Source: Actinophytocola sp963840275 (GTDB lineage Bacteria > Actinomycetota > Actinomycetes > Mycobacteriales > Pseudonocardiaceae). Taken from it: a stretch of DNA of 64,000 bases. The notes beneath the pieces were generated by a model. The model was given only the letters and a program-made list of their open reading frames with translations, had not been told where the DNA came from and did no database searches. Position 1 is the first letter of the stretch, and each line of letters opens with the position of its first letter. Location of the stretch: positions 62,001-126,000 of the forward strand of contig CAWIYK010000006.1 of NCBI GenBank assembly GCA_963840275.1, written 5' to 3'. This document shows, piece by piece, positions 6,824 to 15,582 of this stretch. A program made the translations under genes and the position numbers.

Positions 6824-7921
6824 CTAGGCCTTGCCGTTCCCGTTGGTGTCACCGTCATCGCCACTGTCCGGAGTGGACTCGGCGTCGCCGCGGTTGCCGA
6901 ACTTGCTCCACAGGTTGCCGGCCGCCCCGGAGACGGCCTCGCCGACGTCGCTCAGCACCTTGGCCAGCGGGTCGGTGGAGGAGGACCACGACTCCTTGTA
7001 GGAGCGTCCCGCCGACTTGATGTCGTCCATCATCGTCGACGTCGGCTGGTCCTCGGTGCGGCGCAGGTAGTCGCCGGCGAGGATCGCGCGGTACTCCTCC
7101 GACGCGGCCCACCGCTGCAGCTGCGCGGCACGCACCACGGCGAACGGGTGGCTCATCCCCTCGACGGTCATCAGCTTCAGGATGCTGTCGCGGATGTCGT
7201 CGACCTCTTCGTAGTCCTTGGCCTGCTGCATGAACTCCGGGATGTCGATGTCGGACATCGACGTGCCGCCGGCCATGAACACGTGCTGGCGCAGTGCCGC
7301 GGCCGGGTCCTGACTGCAGAGCAGCCCGGCGCGGTCGGCGGTCAGCTCGGCCTTGCGGAACCACTCCATCAGCGCGGCGATGACCGCGCGCAGGCCGAGC
7401 GCGCCGATCGGCACCCACTGCACGGTGGCCTGCAGGCGCAGCAGGCGCATCAGCAGCGTGCGCAACACGTTGTGGCCGGAGAGGATGTGCCCGGTCTCGT
7501 GGCCGACGACCACGCGCAGGCTCTCCAGGTCGAGCGCCTCGACCATGCCGGTGGTGATCACGATGAACGGCTTGTCGATGCCGATCGCGTAGCCGTTGGC
7601 GCGGGGGTCGCGCGCCACGTACAGCTCGGGCACCGTGTCGAGGTCGAGCGTCTCGGCGGCGTCGATCCGCAGCTGGTTGATCTTCGGGTACTGCTTCTCC
7701 CCCACCCGGATCGCCGACGCGACCGCGTAGAGCCGCTCGGCCCGCTCGTTCCACATACCGGCGACGGCCTTCAGCACCGACGCCACCCCCGGCACCGCCC
7801 GCAGCGTCGCCATGGCGCCACGGTCGGCGGGGTGCTCGTAGGCCCGCGGGCTGATGCCCGGGAAACGCACGCGTGTGGAGGCGCTCCGCTCTATCTCATC
7901 CCCGTTGATGTTCTCGGTCAC
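6824..7921 (-). CDS. M48 family zinc metallopeptidase (HtpX/Ste24-like)
   Basis: A 365-aa metalloprotease. The zinc-binding HExxH appears as VVGHETGHILSGH (about residue 150-160), and the third ligand Glu in WFRKAELTADRAGLL follows about 60 residues later, as in M48. A hydrophobic stretch (VQWVPIGALGLRAVIAALM) between the two could sit in the membrane. The C-terminal third is acidic and low in complexity (GDAESTPDSGDDGDTNGNG), which I cannot assign. The family takes part in turnover of damaged membrane proteins; target here is unknown. It stands alone between a terminator and a divergent gene. Confidence 0.88.
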   Translation of the reverse strand: MTENINGDEIERSASTRVRFPGISPRAYEHPADRGAMATLRAVPGVASVLKAVAGMWNERAERLYAVASAIRVGEKQYPKINQLRIDAAETLDLDTVPELYVARDPRANGYAIGIDKPFIVITTGMVEALDLESLRVVVGHETGHILSGHNVLRTLLMRLLRLQATVQWVPIGALGLRAVIAALMEWFRKAELTADRAGLLCSQDPAAALRQHVFMAGGTSMSDIDIPEFMQQAKDYEEVDDIRDSILKLMTVEGMSHPFAVVRAAQLQRWAASEEYRAILAGDYLRRTEDQPTSTMMDDIKSAGRSYKESWSSSTDPLAKVLSDVGEAVSGAAGNLWSKFGNRGDAESTPDSGDDGDTNGNGKA

Positions 7922-8043
7922 CGCTAAACCACTCTCCCTCGGTCCGTGCGGCCCAGCCTAGGCCCGCCGCGTGAGCGGCGGGGCGGATCGCGCGGGACTA
8001 GGGTGGAGCGCGCCCCCGAAGTGATCATCCCTGGGAGACCACG

Positions 8044-8580
8044 ATGAGCCTCGAGCGTCCCACCGCGCCCGACCCGTACTCGCTGCTGCCGGCCACCGAC
8101 TCGTTCACGGTGACCTCCACCGACGTGCGCGACGGCGAGCAGCTGCCGACGAGCGCCGTGCACGACAGCGCGGGCGGCGAGAACACCTCGCCGCAGCTGT
8201 CCTGGAGTGGTGCGCCGGAGGGCACGCGGAGCTACGTGGTGACGTGCTTCGACCCGGACGCGCCGGTGCCCGGCGGCTTCTGGCACTGGGTCGCGGTGAA
8301 CATCCCCGCCTCGGCGGCCGAGCTGCCCGCGGGGTCCGGCACCGACGACGCCAGCCTGCCCGGCGACGCGTTCCACGTGCGCAACGACTTCTCGACCAGG
8401 GCGTTCGGCGGGGCCGCGCCCCCGCAGGGCGACGTGCCGCACCGCTACTACTTCGTGGTGCACGCGGTCGACGTCGAGGCGCTGGACGTCGACGAGAACG
8501 CCTCCGCGGCCGTCGTGAGCTTCAACCTCGCGTTCCACACACTCGCCAGGGCGGTCATCACACCCACCTACCAACACTGA
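8044..8580 (+). CDS. YbhB/YbcL family (PEBP, Raf kinase inhibitor-like) protein
   Basis: A 178-aa phosphatidylethanolamine-binding-protein fold. The ligand-pocket signatures are visible: FDPDAPVPGGFWHWVAVNIP (Asp-Pro-Asp and Trp-His region, about 72-91) and PHRYYFVVHAVD in the C-terminal half. No signal peptide, so cytoplasmic. The bacterial role is not established. It lies 17 bp upstream of the mycothione reductase gene on the same strand, so they are probably one operon. Confidence 0.88.
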   Translation: MSLERPTAPDPYSLLPATDSFTVTSTDVRDGEQLPTSAVHDSAGGENTSPQLSWSGAPEGTRSYVVTCFDPDAPVPGGFWHWVAVNIPASAAELPAGSGTDDASLPGDAFHVRNDFSTRAFGGAAPPQGDVPHRYYFVVHAVDVEALDVDENASAAVVSFNLAFHTLARAVITPTYQH

Positions 8581-8597
8581 GCCTGTTGAATGGGGTC

Positions 8598-9974
8598 GTG
8601 ACGAACTTCGACCTGATCATCATCGGCACCGGCTCCGGCAACTCCGTTCTCGACGAACGGTTCGCCGACTGGCGGGTGGCGATCGTCGAGCGCGGCGTCT
8701 TCGGCGGGACCTGCCTGAACGTGGGCTGCATCCCGACGAAGATGTTCGTCCACCCCGCGGACCTGGCGTCGTCGCCGCGTGCGGCGAGCCGGCTCGGGGT
8801 GGACCTGTCGCTCGACGGCGTGCGCTGGCCCGAGATCCGGGACCGGATCTTCGGCCGGATCGACCCCATCGCCGAGGGCGGCCGGACCTACCGCCGCGAG
8901 CACCCGGACAACGCGAACGTCACCGTCTACGAGGGCACCGCGCGGTTCACCGGCGAGCGAGAGCTCGAGGTGAACGGCGAGACGATCACCGCGGACCGGA
9001 TCGTGCTCGCGTCGGGTGGGCGGCCGCTGGTGCCGGACGTGGCCGGCCTCGAGGACGTCGGCTACCACACGAGCGACACCGTCATGCGGCTCGAGGAGCT
9101 GCCGCGCCGGATGACGATCATCGGCAGCGGGTTCGTCGCGGCCGAGTTCGCGCACGTGTTCTCGTCGTTCGGCGTAGCCGTGACGGTGATCGCGCGGTCC
9201 GGCACCCTGCTGCGGCACGAGGACGGCGACATCAGCGCGCGGTTCACCTCGCTCGCGGCCGACCGGTGGGACGTGCGGCTGGAGCGCAAGCTGCTGCGGG
9301 CGTCCCGGTCGGCGGCCGGGGTGCGGCTGGACCTGGAGGGCCCCGACGGCGCCGACACGGTCGACACGGACCTGATCCTCGTCGCGATCGGCCGGCAGCC
9401 GAACTCGGACCTGCTGAACCCGTCGAGCGCGGGCATCGACGTGACGCCGACCGGGCACGTGGTCGTGGACTCCCACCAGCGCACCACGGCCGACGGCGTG
9501 TTGGCGCTCGGCGACATCAGCTCGCCGTGGGAGCTCAAGCACGTGGCGAACCACGAGGCGCGGATCGTGCAGCACAACCTGCTCAACCCCGACGCGCCGA
9601 TCGAGGCCGACCACCGGTTCGTGCCGCACGCGGTGTTCACCTCGCCGCAGATCGCGTCGGTGGGACTGACGGAGGAGCGGGCCCGCGCCGACGAACTCCG
9701 GTACGTGACCGCCACGCACGACTACGCCGGGATCGCGTACGGCTGGGCGATGGAGGACACCACCGGGTTCGCGAAGCTGCTGGCCGACCCCGGGACGGGC
9801 CTCCTGATCGGCGCCCACATCATCGGCCCGCAGGCGTCCACGCTGATCCAGCCGCTCATCCAGGCGATGAGCTTCGGACTCGACGCGCGTGCGATGGCGC
9901 GGGGCCAGTACTGGATCCACCCGGCGATGCCCGAGCTGGTCGAGAACGCGCTGCTGAAGCTGCCGCTGGACTGA
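8598..9974 (+). CDS. mtr: Mycothione reductase
   Basis: A 458-aa FAD/NADPH disulfide reductase that regenerates mycothiol from its disulfide, the actinobacterial counterpart of glutathione reductase. Visible are the FAD-binding IIIGTGSGNS, the redox-active pair in GGTCLNVGCIPTK (about 38-50), the NADPH-binding IIGSGFVAAEFAHVF, the FAD GVLALGDI motif and the C-terminal His-Glu pair in HPAMPELVENALL. The unusual GTGSGNS and the short N-terminus fit mycothione reductase better than dihydrolipoamide dehydrogenase. I start at the GTG at 8598, 17 bp after the PEBP gene; length then matches the family. Confidence 0.9.
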   Translation: MTNFDLIIIGTGSGNSVLDERFADWRVAIVERGVFGGTCLNVGCIPTKMFVHPADLASSPRAASRLGVDLSLDGVRWPEIRDRIFGRIDPIAEGGRTYRREHPDNANVTVYEGTARFTGERELEVNGETITADRIVLASGGRPLVPDVAGLEDVGYHTSDTVMRLEELPRRMTIIGSGFVAAEFAHVFSSFGVAVTVIARSGTLLRHEDGDISARFTSLAADRWDVRLERKLLRASRSAAGVRLDLEGPDGADTVDTDLILVAIGRQPNSDLLNPSSAGIDVTPTGHVVVDSHQRTTADGVLALGDISSPWELKHVANHEARIVQHNLLNPDAPIEADHRFVPHAVFTSPQIASVGLTEERARADELRYVTATHDYAGIAYGWAMEDTTGFAKLLADPGTGLLIGAHIIGPQASTLIQPLIQAMSFGLDARAMARGQYWIHPAMPELVENALLKLPLD

Positions 9975-10089
9975 CGCGCGGGGTCAGTCCAGGCGAGGTC
10001 GTCACCGTTGGCGCTCTTGGCCCGCTCAGCGCGGGTGGACGTCCTTTGGTCGCACCATTCCGGGCGGTCGACCGCTGGGATCGCAGACT

Positions 10090-10938
10090 GTGATCATGAG
10101 CGTTCTCGAAGGCAAGGCCGTGGTCGTCACTGGTGCCGGTCGGGGTCTGGGCAGGGCGTCTGCGTTGCACGCGGCGGCGTGCGGCGCCGCGGTGGTCGTG
10201 AACGACATCGATGGGCGGCCTGCCGACGAGGTCGTGTCACTGATCGAGAGTGCGGGCGGGCGGGCCGTGACCAGCGTCGGCTCGGTGGCCGATCCCGGCC
10301 AGGCGGACGCGGCCATCCGACGGTGCCTGGCCGAGTTCGGCAGGATCGACGGCCTGGTCAACAACGCCGGTATGCGCTACCAGGCCCCGGTATGGGAGGA
10401 CACCCCGGAGCGGATGCGCGAGTTGATCGAAGTCAACGTTCTGGGCTCCCTGCACTGCGGGTCCGCGGCGGCCCGTGCCATGCGTGAACAGGGCACGGGG
10501 TCGATCGTGAACATGGCATCGCTGGCGATGGTCGGACAGCGCACCGCGGCCACCTACTCCGCGTCCAAGGGTGCGGTGTCCTCGATGACCGTGGCGTGGG
10601 CAGTGGAACTGGCCGAGCACGGTGTGCGGGTCAACGGGGTCTTCCCGTTGGCCCACACGCGGATGGCGCGGGCCGACACGAGGTCACCCGCGCCCCCTGA
10701 GGAAACACCGGACCGGATCGCTCCGATCGTGACGTATCTACTCAGCGACCTCTCCACGGCCGTGACCGGCCAACTGATCCGCTTCACCGCGAACAAGCTT
10801 CACATCGTGCGCCAGATCTCGGCCAAGGAACCCGTCCTGCGCAACGACGGCCTGGATGTTCGCGGCATCGCCGACGCGTTCGACAACCATCTCCACGCTG
10901 CCTTGGAACCCCCACCGGGCCAACGGTGGACCCGGTAG
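10090..10938 (+). CDS. SDR family NAD(P)-dependent oxidoreductase
   Basis: A 282-aa short-chain dehydrogenase. It has the cofactor motif TGAGRGLG (about 15-22), the NNAG motif, the catalytic Ser in IVNMASLAM and YSASK (Tyr and Lys). The C-terminal 55 residues (ITANK region onward, ending ALEPPPGQRWTR) are longer than in a typical 250-aa SDR and read as a separate extension. Codon choice looks slightly less GC-extreme than in its neighbours, which may point to transfer. Start is GTG at 10090 or ATG at 10096. It has no operon partner; substrate unknown. Confidence 0.85.
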   Translation: MIMSVLEGKAVVVTGAGRGLGRASALHAAACGAAVVVNDIDGRPADEVVSLIESAGGRAVTSVGSVADPGQADAAIRRCLAEFGRIDGLVNNAGMRYQAPVWEDTPERMRELIEVNVLGSLHCGSAAARAMREQGTGSIVNMASLAMVGQRTAATYSASKGAVSSMTVAWAVELAEHGVRVNGVFPLAHTRMARADTRSPAPPEETPDRIAPIVTYLLSDLSTAVTGQLIRFTANKLHIVRQISAKEPVLRNDGLDVRGIADAFDNHLHAALEPPPGQRWTR

Positions 10939-10968
10939 AGCGCGACCGCCGCCACCCGGCCAGGGGCG

Positions 10969-11673
10969 TCAGAGCCCCAGATACGCCTGCCGGATCAGCG
11001 GCGACTCCTCCAGCTCCGTCGCCGTCCCGCTCAGCACCAGCGAACCCGTCTGCAGCACGTACAACCGATCGGACAGCCGCAGCGCCGCGCGCAGGTTCTG
11101 CTCCACCAGCAACACCGTCACGCCCTCGGCGCGCACCTGCTCGATCGCGTCGAAGATCAGGTTGGCGGTGCGCGGGGCGATGCCCAGCGACGGCTCGTCG
11201 AGGACCAACAGCCGAGGCCGGCTCATCAGCGCCCGTCCCAGCGCCAGCATCTGCTGCTCACCGCCCGACAGCATCCCGGCCTTCTGGTTCAACCGCTGAC
11301 CCAGCACCGGAAAGAGCGTGAACACCTGCTCGAGCGTCGCGGCGCGCACCGACTCGTCACGCTGCAGGTACGCACCGAGCACGAGGTTCGACCGCACGGT
11401 CTGGTGCCCGAACAGCCGCCGCCCCTCCGGCACGAGCGCGAGGCCGAGCCGGGCGATGTTGTGCGCCGGCATCCGCGTGATGTCCTTGTCCCGGAACAGA
11501 ACCTGGCCGCCGATGGGCCGGTGCAGCCCGGCGATCGCCGCCAGCACGCTGGACTTGCCGGCGCCGTTGGAGCCGACCAGTGACACCAGCTCGCCCTCGG
11601 ACAGCGAGAGGGAGACTCCGCTCACCGCGGGCGCCCCCTGGTAGGAGACCCGCAGGTCCGTCACGGTCAGCAT
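10969..11673 (-). CDS. livF: Branched-chain amino acid type ABC transporter ATP-binding protein LivF (second system)
   Basis: The last gene of the kinase-livKHMGF unit, 234 aa. Walker A is GSNGAGKSS, the signature LSGGEQQMLALGRAL and Walker B LLVLDEPS. Its ATG (11673) shares one base with the livG stop (TGATG), so translation is coupled. It is clearly a paralogue of, and not identical to, LivF at 608-1411. It ends 30 bp from the convergent SDR gene. Solute unknown. Confidence 0.94.
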   Translation of the reverse strand: MLTVTDLRVSYQGAPAVSGVSLSLSEGELVSLVGSNGAGKSSVLAAIAGLHRPIGGQVLFRDKDITRMPAHNIARLGLALVPEGRRLFGHQTVRSNLVLGAYLQRDESVRAATLEQVFTLFPVLGQRLNQKAGMLSGGEQQMLALGRALMSRPRLLVLDEPSLGIAPRTANLIFDAIEQVRAEGVTVLLVEQNLRAALRLSDRLYVLQTGSLVLSGTATELEESPLIRQAYLGL

Positions 11674-12383
11674 CACGCCCCCAGGTACGCGTCGAGCACG
11701 GCCTGGTCGGTCACGGCGTCCTCCGGCGACCCCTGGAAGATCAGCTTGCCGAAGTCGAGCACCACCAGGTGCGGGCACAGGCTCATGACCACCTGCATCA
11801 CGTGCTCGACGAGCACGATCGTGATGCCGCGCGCGTGCACCTGCTCGATCAGCGTGATCGCGGCGACCGTCTCGGTCGGGGTGAGACCGGACAGCACCTC
11901 GTCGAGCAGCAGCAGCTTCGGCGACGTGGCCAGCGCACGCGCCAGCTCCAGCCGCTTCTTCGTCGCGCCGGTGAGCGTCGCGGCCGGCCGGTGCGCCATC
12001 GGACCGAGGCCGGTCTCCGCGCAGATCTCCGACGCGAACGCCCGCGCCGCCGCCTTGGTCCGGTGCCGCAGGTGCGCGGCCGTGGTCAGGTTCTCCAGCA
12101 CGGTCATCGAGCCGAACACCCGCATCAGCTGGAACGTCCGCCCGACCCCGGCCGCCGCCGCCTGGTGCGGCTGCCACCCGGTGACATCCTTGCCGGCGAA
12201 GCGGATCCGGCCCTCGGTCGGACGCTGCGTGCCGGCGATCATCGAGAACAGCGTGCTCTTGCCGGCGCCGTTCGGACCGATCAGACCGGTGATCGTGCCC
12301 TCCTCGACGTCGAACGTCACCGAGTCGACGGCCGCCAGCCCGCCGAACCGTTTCGTCACGCCCGCAACGGAGAGAAGACTCAC
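11673..12383 (-). CDS. livG: Branched-chain amino acid type ABC transporter ATP-binding protein LivG (second system)
   Basis: ATPase of 236 aa. Walker A is GPNGAGKST, Q-loop GRTFQLMRVF, the degenerate LivG signature TGATKKRLELARALA and Walker B LLLLDEVLSGL. Start is GTG at 12383, overlapping the livM stop by 4 bp (GTGA). Longer upstream open frames belong to the livM gene in another frame. Works with LivF through the two permeases LivH and LivM. Confidence 0.93.
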   Translation of the reverse strand: MSLLSVAGVTKRFGGLAAVDSVTFDVEEGTITGLIGPNGAGKSTLFSMIAGTQRPTEGRIRFAGKDVTGWQPHQAAAAGVGRTFQLMRVFGSMTVLENLTTAAHLRHRTKAAARAFASEICAETGLGPMAHRPAATLTGATKKRLELARALATSPKLLLLDEVLSGLTPTETVAAITLIEQVHARGITIVLVEHVMQVVMSLCPHLVVLDFGKLIFQGSPEDAVTDQAVLDAYLGA

Positions 12384-13384
12384 GACCGCCTCACAAACCG
12401 GCGGTAGCCGCGCCTGATCAGGTTCACCAGACCACGCGGGTCCACCACCGCCACCAGGATGATCAACGCGCCGAACAGCATCAGGTCGATCGTGCGGCCG
12501 GTCGTCGACAGGTACGTGCGCGTGTACTCCTGCAGCGCGATCACCAGCCACGCGCCGAGCAGCGGCCCCCACAGCGACCCGGCGCCGCCGACCACGGCGA
12601 TCAGCGCGATCGCCGTCGACAGCGACAGGTCCGAGCTGGAGCTGGGATCCACGAACAGCACCACCATCACGTGGTAGCTGCCGGCGATCGACGTCAGCCC
12701 GGCGGACATGGCCACCGCGTACAGCTTGTACCGCCGCACCGGCACGCCGACCGCGGCCGCCGCGAGGTCGTCGTCGCGGATCGCCTCCAGGTAGCTGCCG
12801 ATCTTCCCGCGCAGGAACAGCCACGCGGCCACGGTGGCGACCGCGAACAGGCCGAGCGCGGTGTAGTAGTACTCGGTCTTGTCCCGCAGCGAGAATGTGA
12901 TGTTCCAGAAACCGTTGTCCAGCAAGGGAACCGACAGTCCGTCGGTGGCGCCGAGCGCCGGGATGTTCGGCAGGATCGACATCACCATCATGCCGATCGC
13001 CAGCGTGGCGATCGAGAAGTAGTGGCCGCGCAACCGGAACGTCGGAAGTCCGATGAGGACACCCAGTCCGGCGGCCAGCAACGCGATCGGCAGCATGGTC
13101 AGCCACGGCGACCAGCCGTCGGACACCAGCAGCGTCGTGCCGTACATCCCGGTGCCGAAGAACACCGCGTGGCCGAAGGAGATCTGCCCCGCGTAGCCGC
13201 CGAGGATGTTCCAGCCGGTCGATGCGACCGCCATGGTGAGCGCCAGCACGCCGATGGTCTGGAGGAACGACGTCTTCACCACGAGCGGGTACGCGATCAG
13301 CAGCGCGGCGACCGCGGCCATCCCCGCGTACCGGCCCCACGGCACCCGCTTGGCCGGCACCGCGACCACGTCGACGGCGGTCAT
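12380..13384 (-). CDS. livM: Branched-chain amino acid type ABC transporter permease LivM
   Basis: Integral membrane permease of 334 aa. After a short cytoplasmic N-terminus (MTAVDVVAVPAKRVPWGRY) it has about nine hydrophobic segments, including GWNILGGYAGQISFGHAVFFG, the motif typical of LivM. The C-terminus is basic (RRGYRRFVRRS), following the positive-inside rule. The ATG at 13384 overlaps the livH stop by 4 bp (ATGA). Confidence 0.94.
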   Translation of the reverse strand: MTAVDVVAVPAKRVPWGRYAGMAAVAALLIAYPLVVKTSFLQTIGVLALTMAVASTGWNILGGYAGQISFGHAVFFGTGMYGTTLLVSDGWSPWLTMLPIALLAAGLGVLIGLPTFRLRGHYFSIATLAIGMMVMSILPNIPALGATDGLSVPLLDNGFWNITFSLRDKTEYYYTALGLFAVATVAAWLFLRGKIGSYLEAIRDDDLAAAAVGVPVRRYKLYAVAMSAGLTSIAGSYHVMVVLFVDPSSSSDLSLSTAIALIAVVGGAGSLWGPLLGAWLVIALQEYTRTYLSTTGRTIDLMLFGALIILVAVVDPRGLVNLIRRGYRRFVRRS

Positions 13385-14241
13385 CGGCTCCCCCGCAGTC
13401 CTTGCGGGCGCACGATCAGCACCAGCAGGTAGATGCCGAGCGCCGCGGTCAGCGTGTAGCCGGAGAAGTACAGGCCGACCACCCCCTGGACCATCCCGAG
13501 CAGCAGCCCGGCGAGCGCGGCGCCGAGCACGCTGCCGAACCCGCCGAGCGCCACCGCGATGAACGACATGATGCCGAACGCGGCGCCGGCGAGCGGGTCG
13601 ATGCCGAAGCTGTTGATCAGCAGGGCGCCCGCGACGCCGGTGGAGACCCCGGCGAGCGCCCACGCCAGCCCGTACATCCGGTTGGCGTTGATGCCCATGA
13701 GCGACGCGCCCGCCGCGTCCTCGCCGACCGCCTGCAGCGCCCGCCCGGTCTCCGTGCGATGCACGAACCAGGCGAGCGCGACGGTCGCGAGCAACGCACC
13801 GGCGGCCGACACGAGCTGCGGGCCGGTGATCGCGACCCCGCCGACGACCACCCGGAGCCGGCCGACGATCGGATCCTCGATCCGGCGCGGCGTCGCCGTG
13901 AACGCGAACTGGACGACCCCGCGCAGGAACGTCAGCAGCCCGAACGTCACCACCATCTGCGCGAGCTGCGACGATCCCAGCACCGGCCGGATGATCCCCG
14001 CGTACACGAGGACCGCGACGAGCGCGAGCGTCACGGCCGCGATGGGGATGGCGACCAGCGGGTCGAGCCCGGCGAGCGACCAGCACACGAACCCGACGTA
14101 CATCGCCACCATGATCAGGTCGCCGTGGGCGAAGTTGATCATGTTGGTGACGCCGAAGACAAGCGTGAGACCAACGGCGGCGAGCGCGAACACCGCGCCG
14201 ATGAACGCGCCGTTGGTCAACGCCTGCAAGAAGTCCTGCAT
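13381..14241 (-). CDS. livH: Branched-chain amino acid type ABC transporter permease LivH
   Basis: Integral membrane permease of 286 aa. The N-terminal LTNGAFIGAVFALAAVGLTL and GVTNMINFAHGDLIM are the hallmark LivH sequences, and further hydrophobic segments follow to GIYLLVLIVRPQGLRG. It pairs with LivM to form the channel. It begins 7 bp after the livK stop and overlaps livM by 4 bp. Confidence 0.95.
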   Translation of the reverse strand: MQDFLQALTNGAFIGAVFALAAVGLTLVFGVTNMINFAHGDLIMVAMYVGFVCWSLAGLDPLVAIPIAAVTLALVAVLVYAGIIRPVLGSSQLAQMVVTFGLLTFLRGVVQFAFTATPRRIEDPIVGRLRVVVGGVAITGPQLVSAAGALLATVALAWFVHRTETGRALQAVGEDAAGASLMGINANRMYGLAWALAGVSTGVAGALLINSFGIDPLAGAAFGIMSFIAVALGGFGSVLGAALAGLLLGMVQGVVGLYFSGYTLTAALGIYLLVLIVRPQGLRGSR

Positions 14242-14248
14242 GGGTCGG

Positions 14249-15547
14249 TCAGCGCGCGCCGCTCGCCGGCCAGACGATCTCCTGCGCGGCCACGTCCTTC
14301 GGGTACACGACCTTCCACGCGCCGTCGAGCCGCTGCTCGACGACCGCGCGGGCGCCGGTGTTCTGGTGCTGGTCGTCGAACTTGATGCCGTCCCACGGCA
14401 TGATCGTGTCGCGGCCGGGGATGTCCAGCGCGGTCAGCGCGGCGCGGATCTGGTCCGGGTCGACCGACCGCGCGTTGTTGATCGCCTGCGCCAGCGCCAT
14501 GATCGTGGTGAACACGCGCGCCGAGTTCTCGGTCAGCGGTGCGTCGTAACGCTTCCGGTACTCGTCCGAGACGGCCTTCGCGGCCGGGTTGCGGTTGCCG
14601 AGGTCCTCCGACCACGCCACGCGGCGCGACATGCCCTCGAGGCCGTCGCCGGCCGACTTGATGAAGCCGGCGTCGATGAACCCGGCGCCGAACGCCATCA
14701 CCGCGGGCGGCACGTAGTCGAGCTGCTGGGTGGCGTTGATGAACAGCGTCGCGGTCGGCGGGTAGGCCACCACGAACAGCGCGTCCGGCTCGGCCGCGCG
14801 CACCTGCTGCAGCTGCGAGGTCAGGTCGGTCGCGGCCGGGTCGAACGGCACGTCCGCGACGATCGTCTTGTTGTTGGAGTCGGCGAGGCTCTTCGCGACC
14901 TTCGACGCGTCCGTGCCGAACGTGTTGTTCATGTACAGCACGGCGATCTTGTCAGCGGGGATGTTCTTTTTCTTCTGCTCGTCGAGCAGGCCGAAGAACG
15001 ACTGCGCGTAGGTGACGTCGGTGGGACCGGTGCGGAAGAACCACTTCAGCCCCTGCTGGGTCAGCGCGGGCGAGGACGAGATGCTCGTGACGAACGGCAC
15101 CGCGAGGCGTTCTGCCTGCTGCGCGGCGGTCTTCGTGACACCGGACTCGAGCGCGCCGGCGAGCACGTGCACGTTCTCGTCGTTGACGAGGTGGTTCACC
15201 GCGCTCGCGCCGTTCTCCGGCTTCCCCTGCGTGTCCGCCGGGACGATCTTGAACTTGGCGTGGTTGAGGTTCGGCAGACCCTTGTCGTTGGCCAGCGGCA
15301 CCTTCAGCCCGGGCAGGCCCTTGTTGAGGATGTCCGCCGCGAGCTGCGCGCCCTGCAGTGCGTCCTTGCCCAGTGGCGCGTTCGGACCCGACAGCGGGAG
15401 CGGCGTGCCGATCCTGATCTCGGTGACGTCCGAGTCCGGGCCCGACGCGTCGGACGACGAGCACGCGGGCACCGCCAGCATCGCGGACACCGCGACGACG
15501 GCGAGGGCCCGGCCTTTTCTTCCGTTGGCCGACACACGCTTGAACAC
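14249..15547 (-). CDS. livK: ABC transporter substrate-binding lipoprotein (LivK type)
   Basis: A 432-aa extracellular receptor of the type-I periplasmic-binding fold. The N-terminus has a signal peptide and lipobox (VPACSS, Cys about 29). The start of the mature domain, IRIGTPLPLSGPNAPLGKDALQGA, is typical of LivK-like proteins for amino acids, amides or urea. I start at the GTG at 15547, which has AAGGAG five bases upstream. It lies between the sensor kinase gene (stop 35 bp upstream) and livH. The bound solute cannot be named; the kinase context hints at a nitrogen compound. Confidence 0.92.
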   Translation of the reverse strand: MFKRVSANGRKGRALAVVAVSAMLAVPACSSSDASGPDSDVTEIRIGTPLPLSGPNAPLGKDALQGAQLAADILNKGLPGLKVPLANDKGLPNLNHAKFKIVPADTQGKPENGASAVNHLVNDENVHVLAGALESGVTKTAAQQAERLAVPFVTSISSSPALTQQGLKWFFRTGPTDVTYAQSFFGLLDEQKKKNIPADKIAVLYMNNTFGTDASKVAKSLADSNNKTIVADVPFDPAATDLTSQLQQVRAAEPDALFVVAYPPTATLFINATQQLDYVPPAVMAFGAGFIDAGFIKSAGDGLEGMSRRVAWSEDLGNRNPAAKAVSDEYRKRYDAPLTENSARVFTTIMALAQAINNARSVDPDQIRAALTALDIPGRDTIMPWDGIKFDDQHQNTGARAVVEQRLDGAWKVVYPKDVAAQEIVWPASGAR

Positions 15548-15582
15548 AGTCAACTCCTTGGCGGAAAGCGGTTGTGGGTGAG

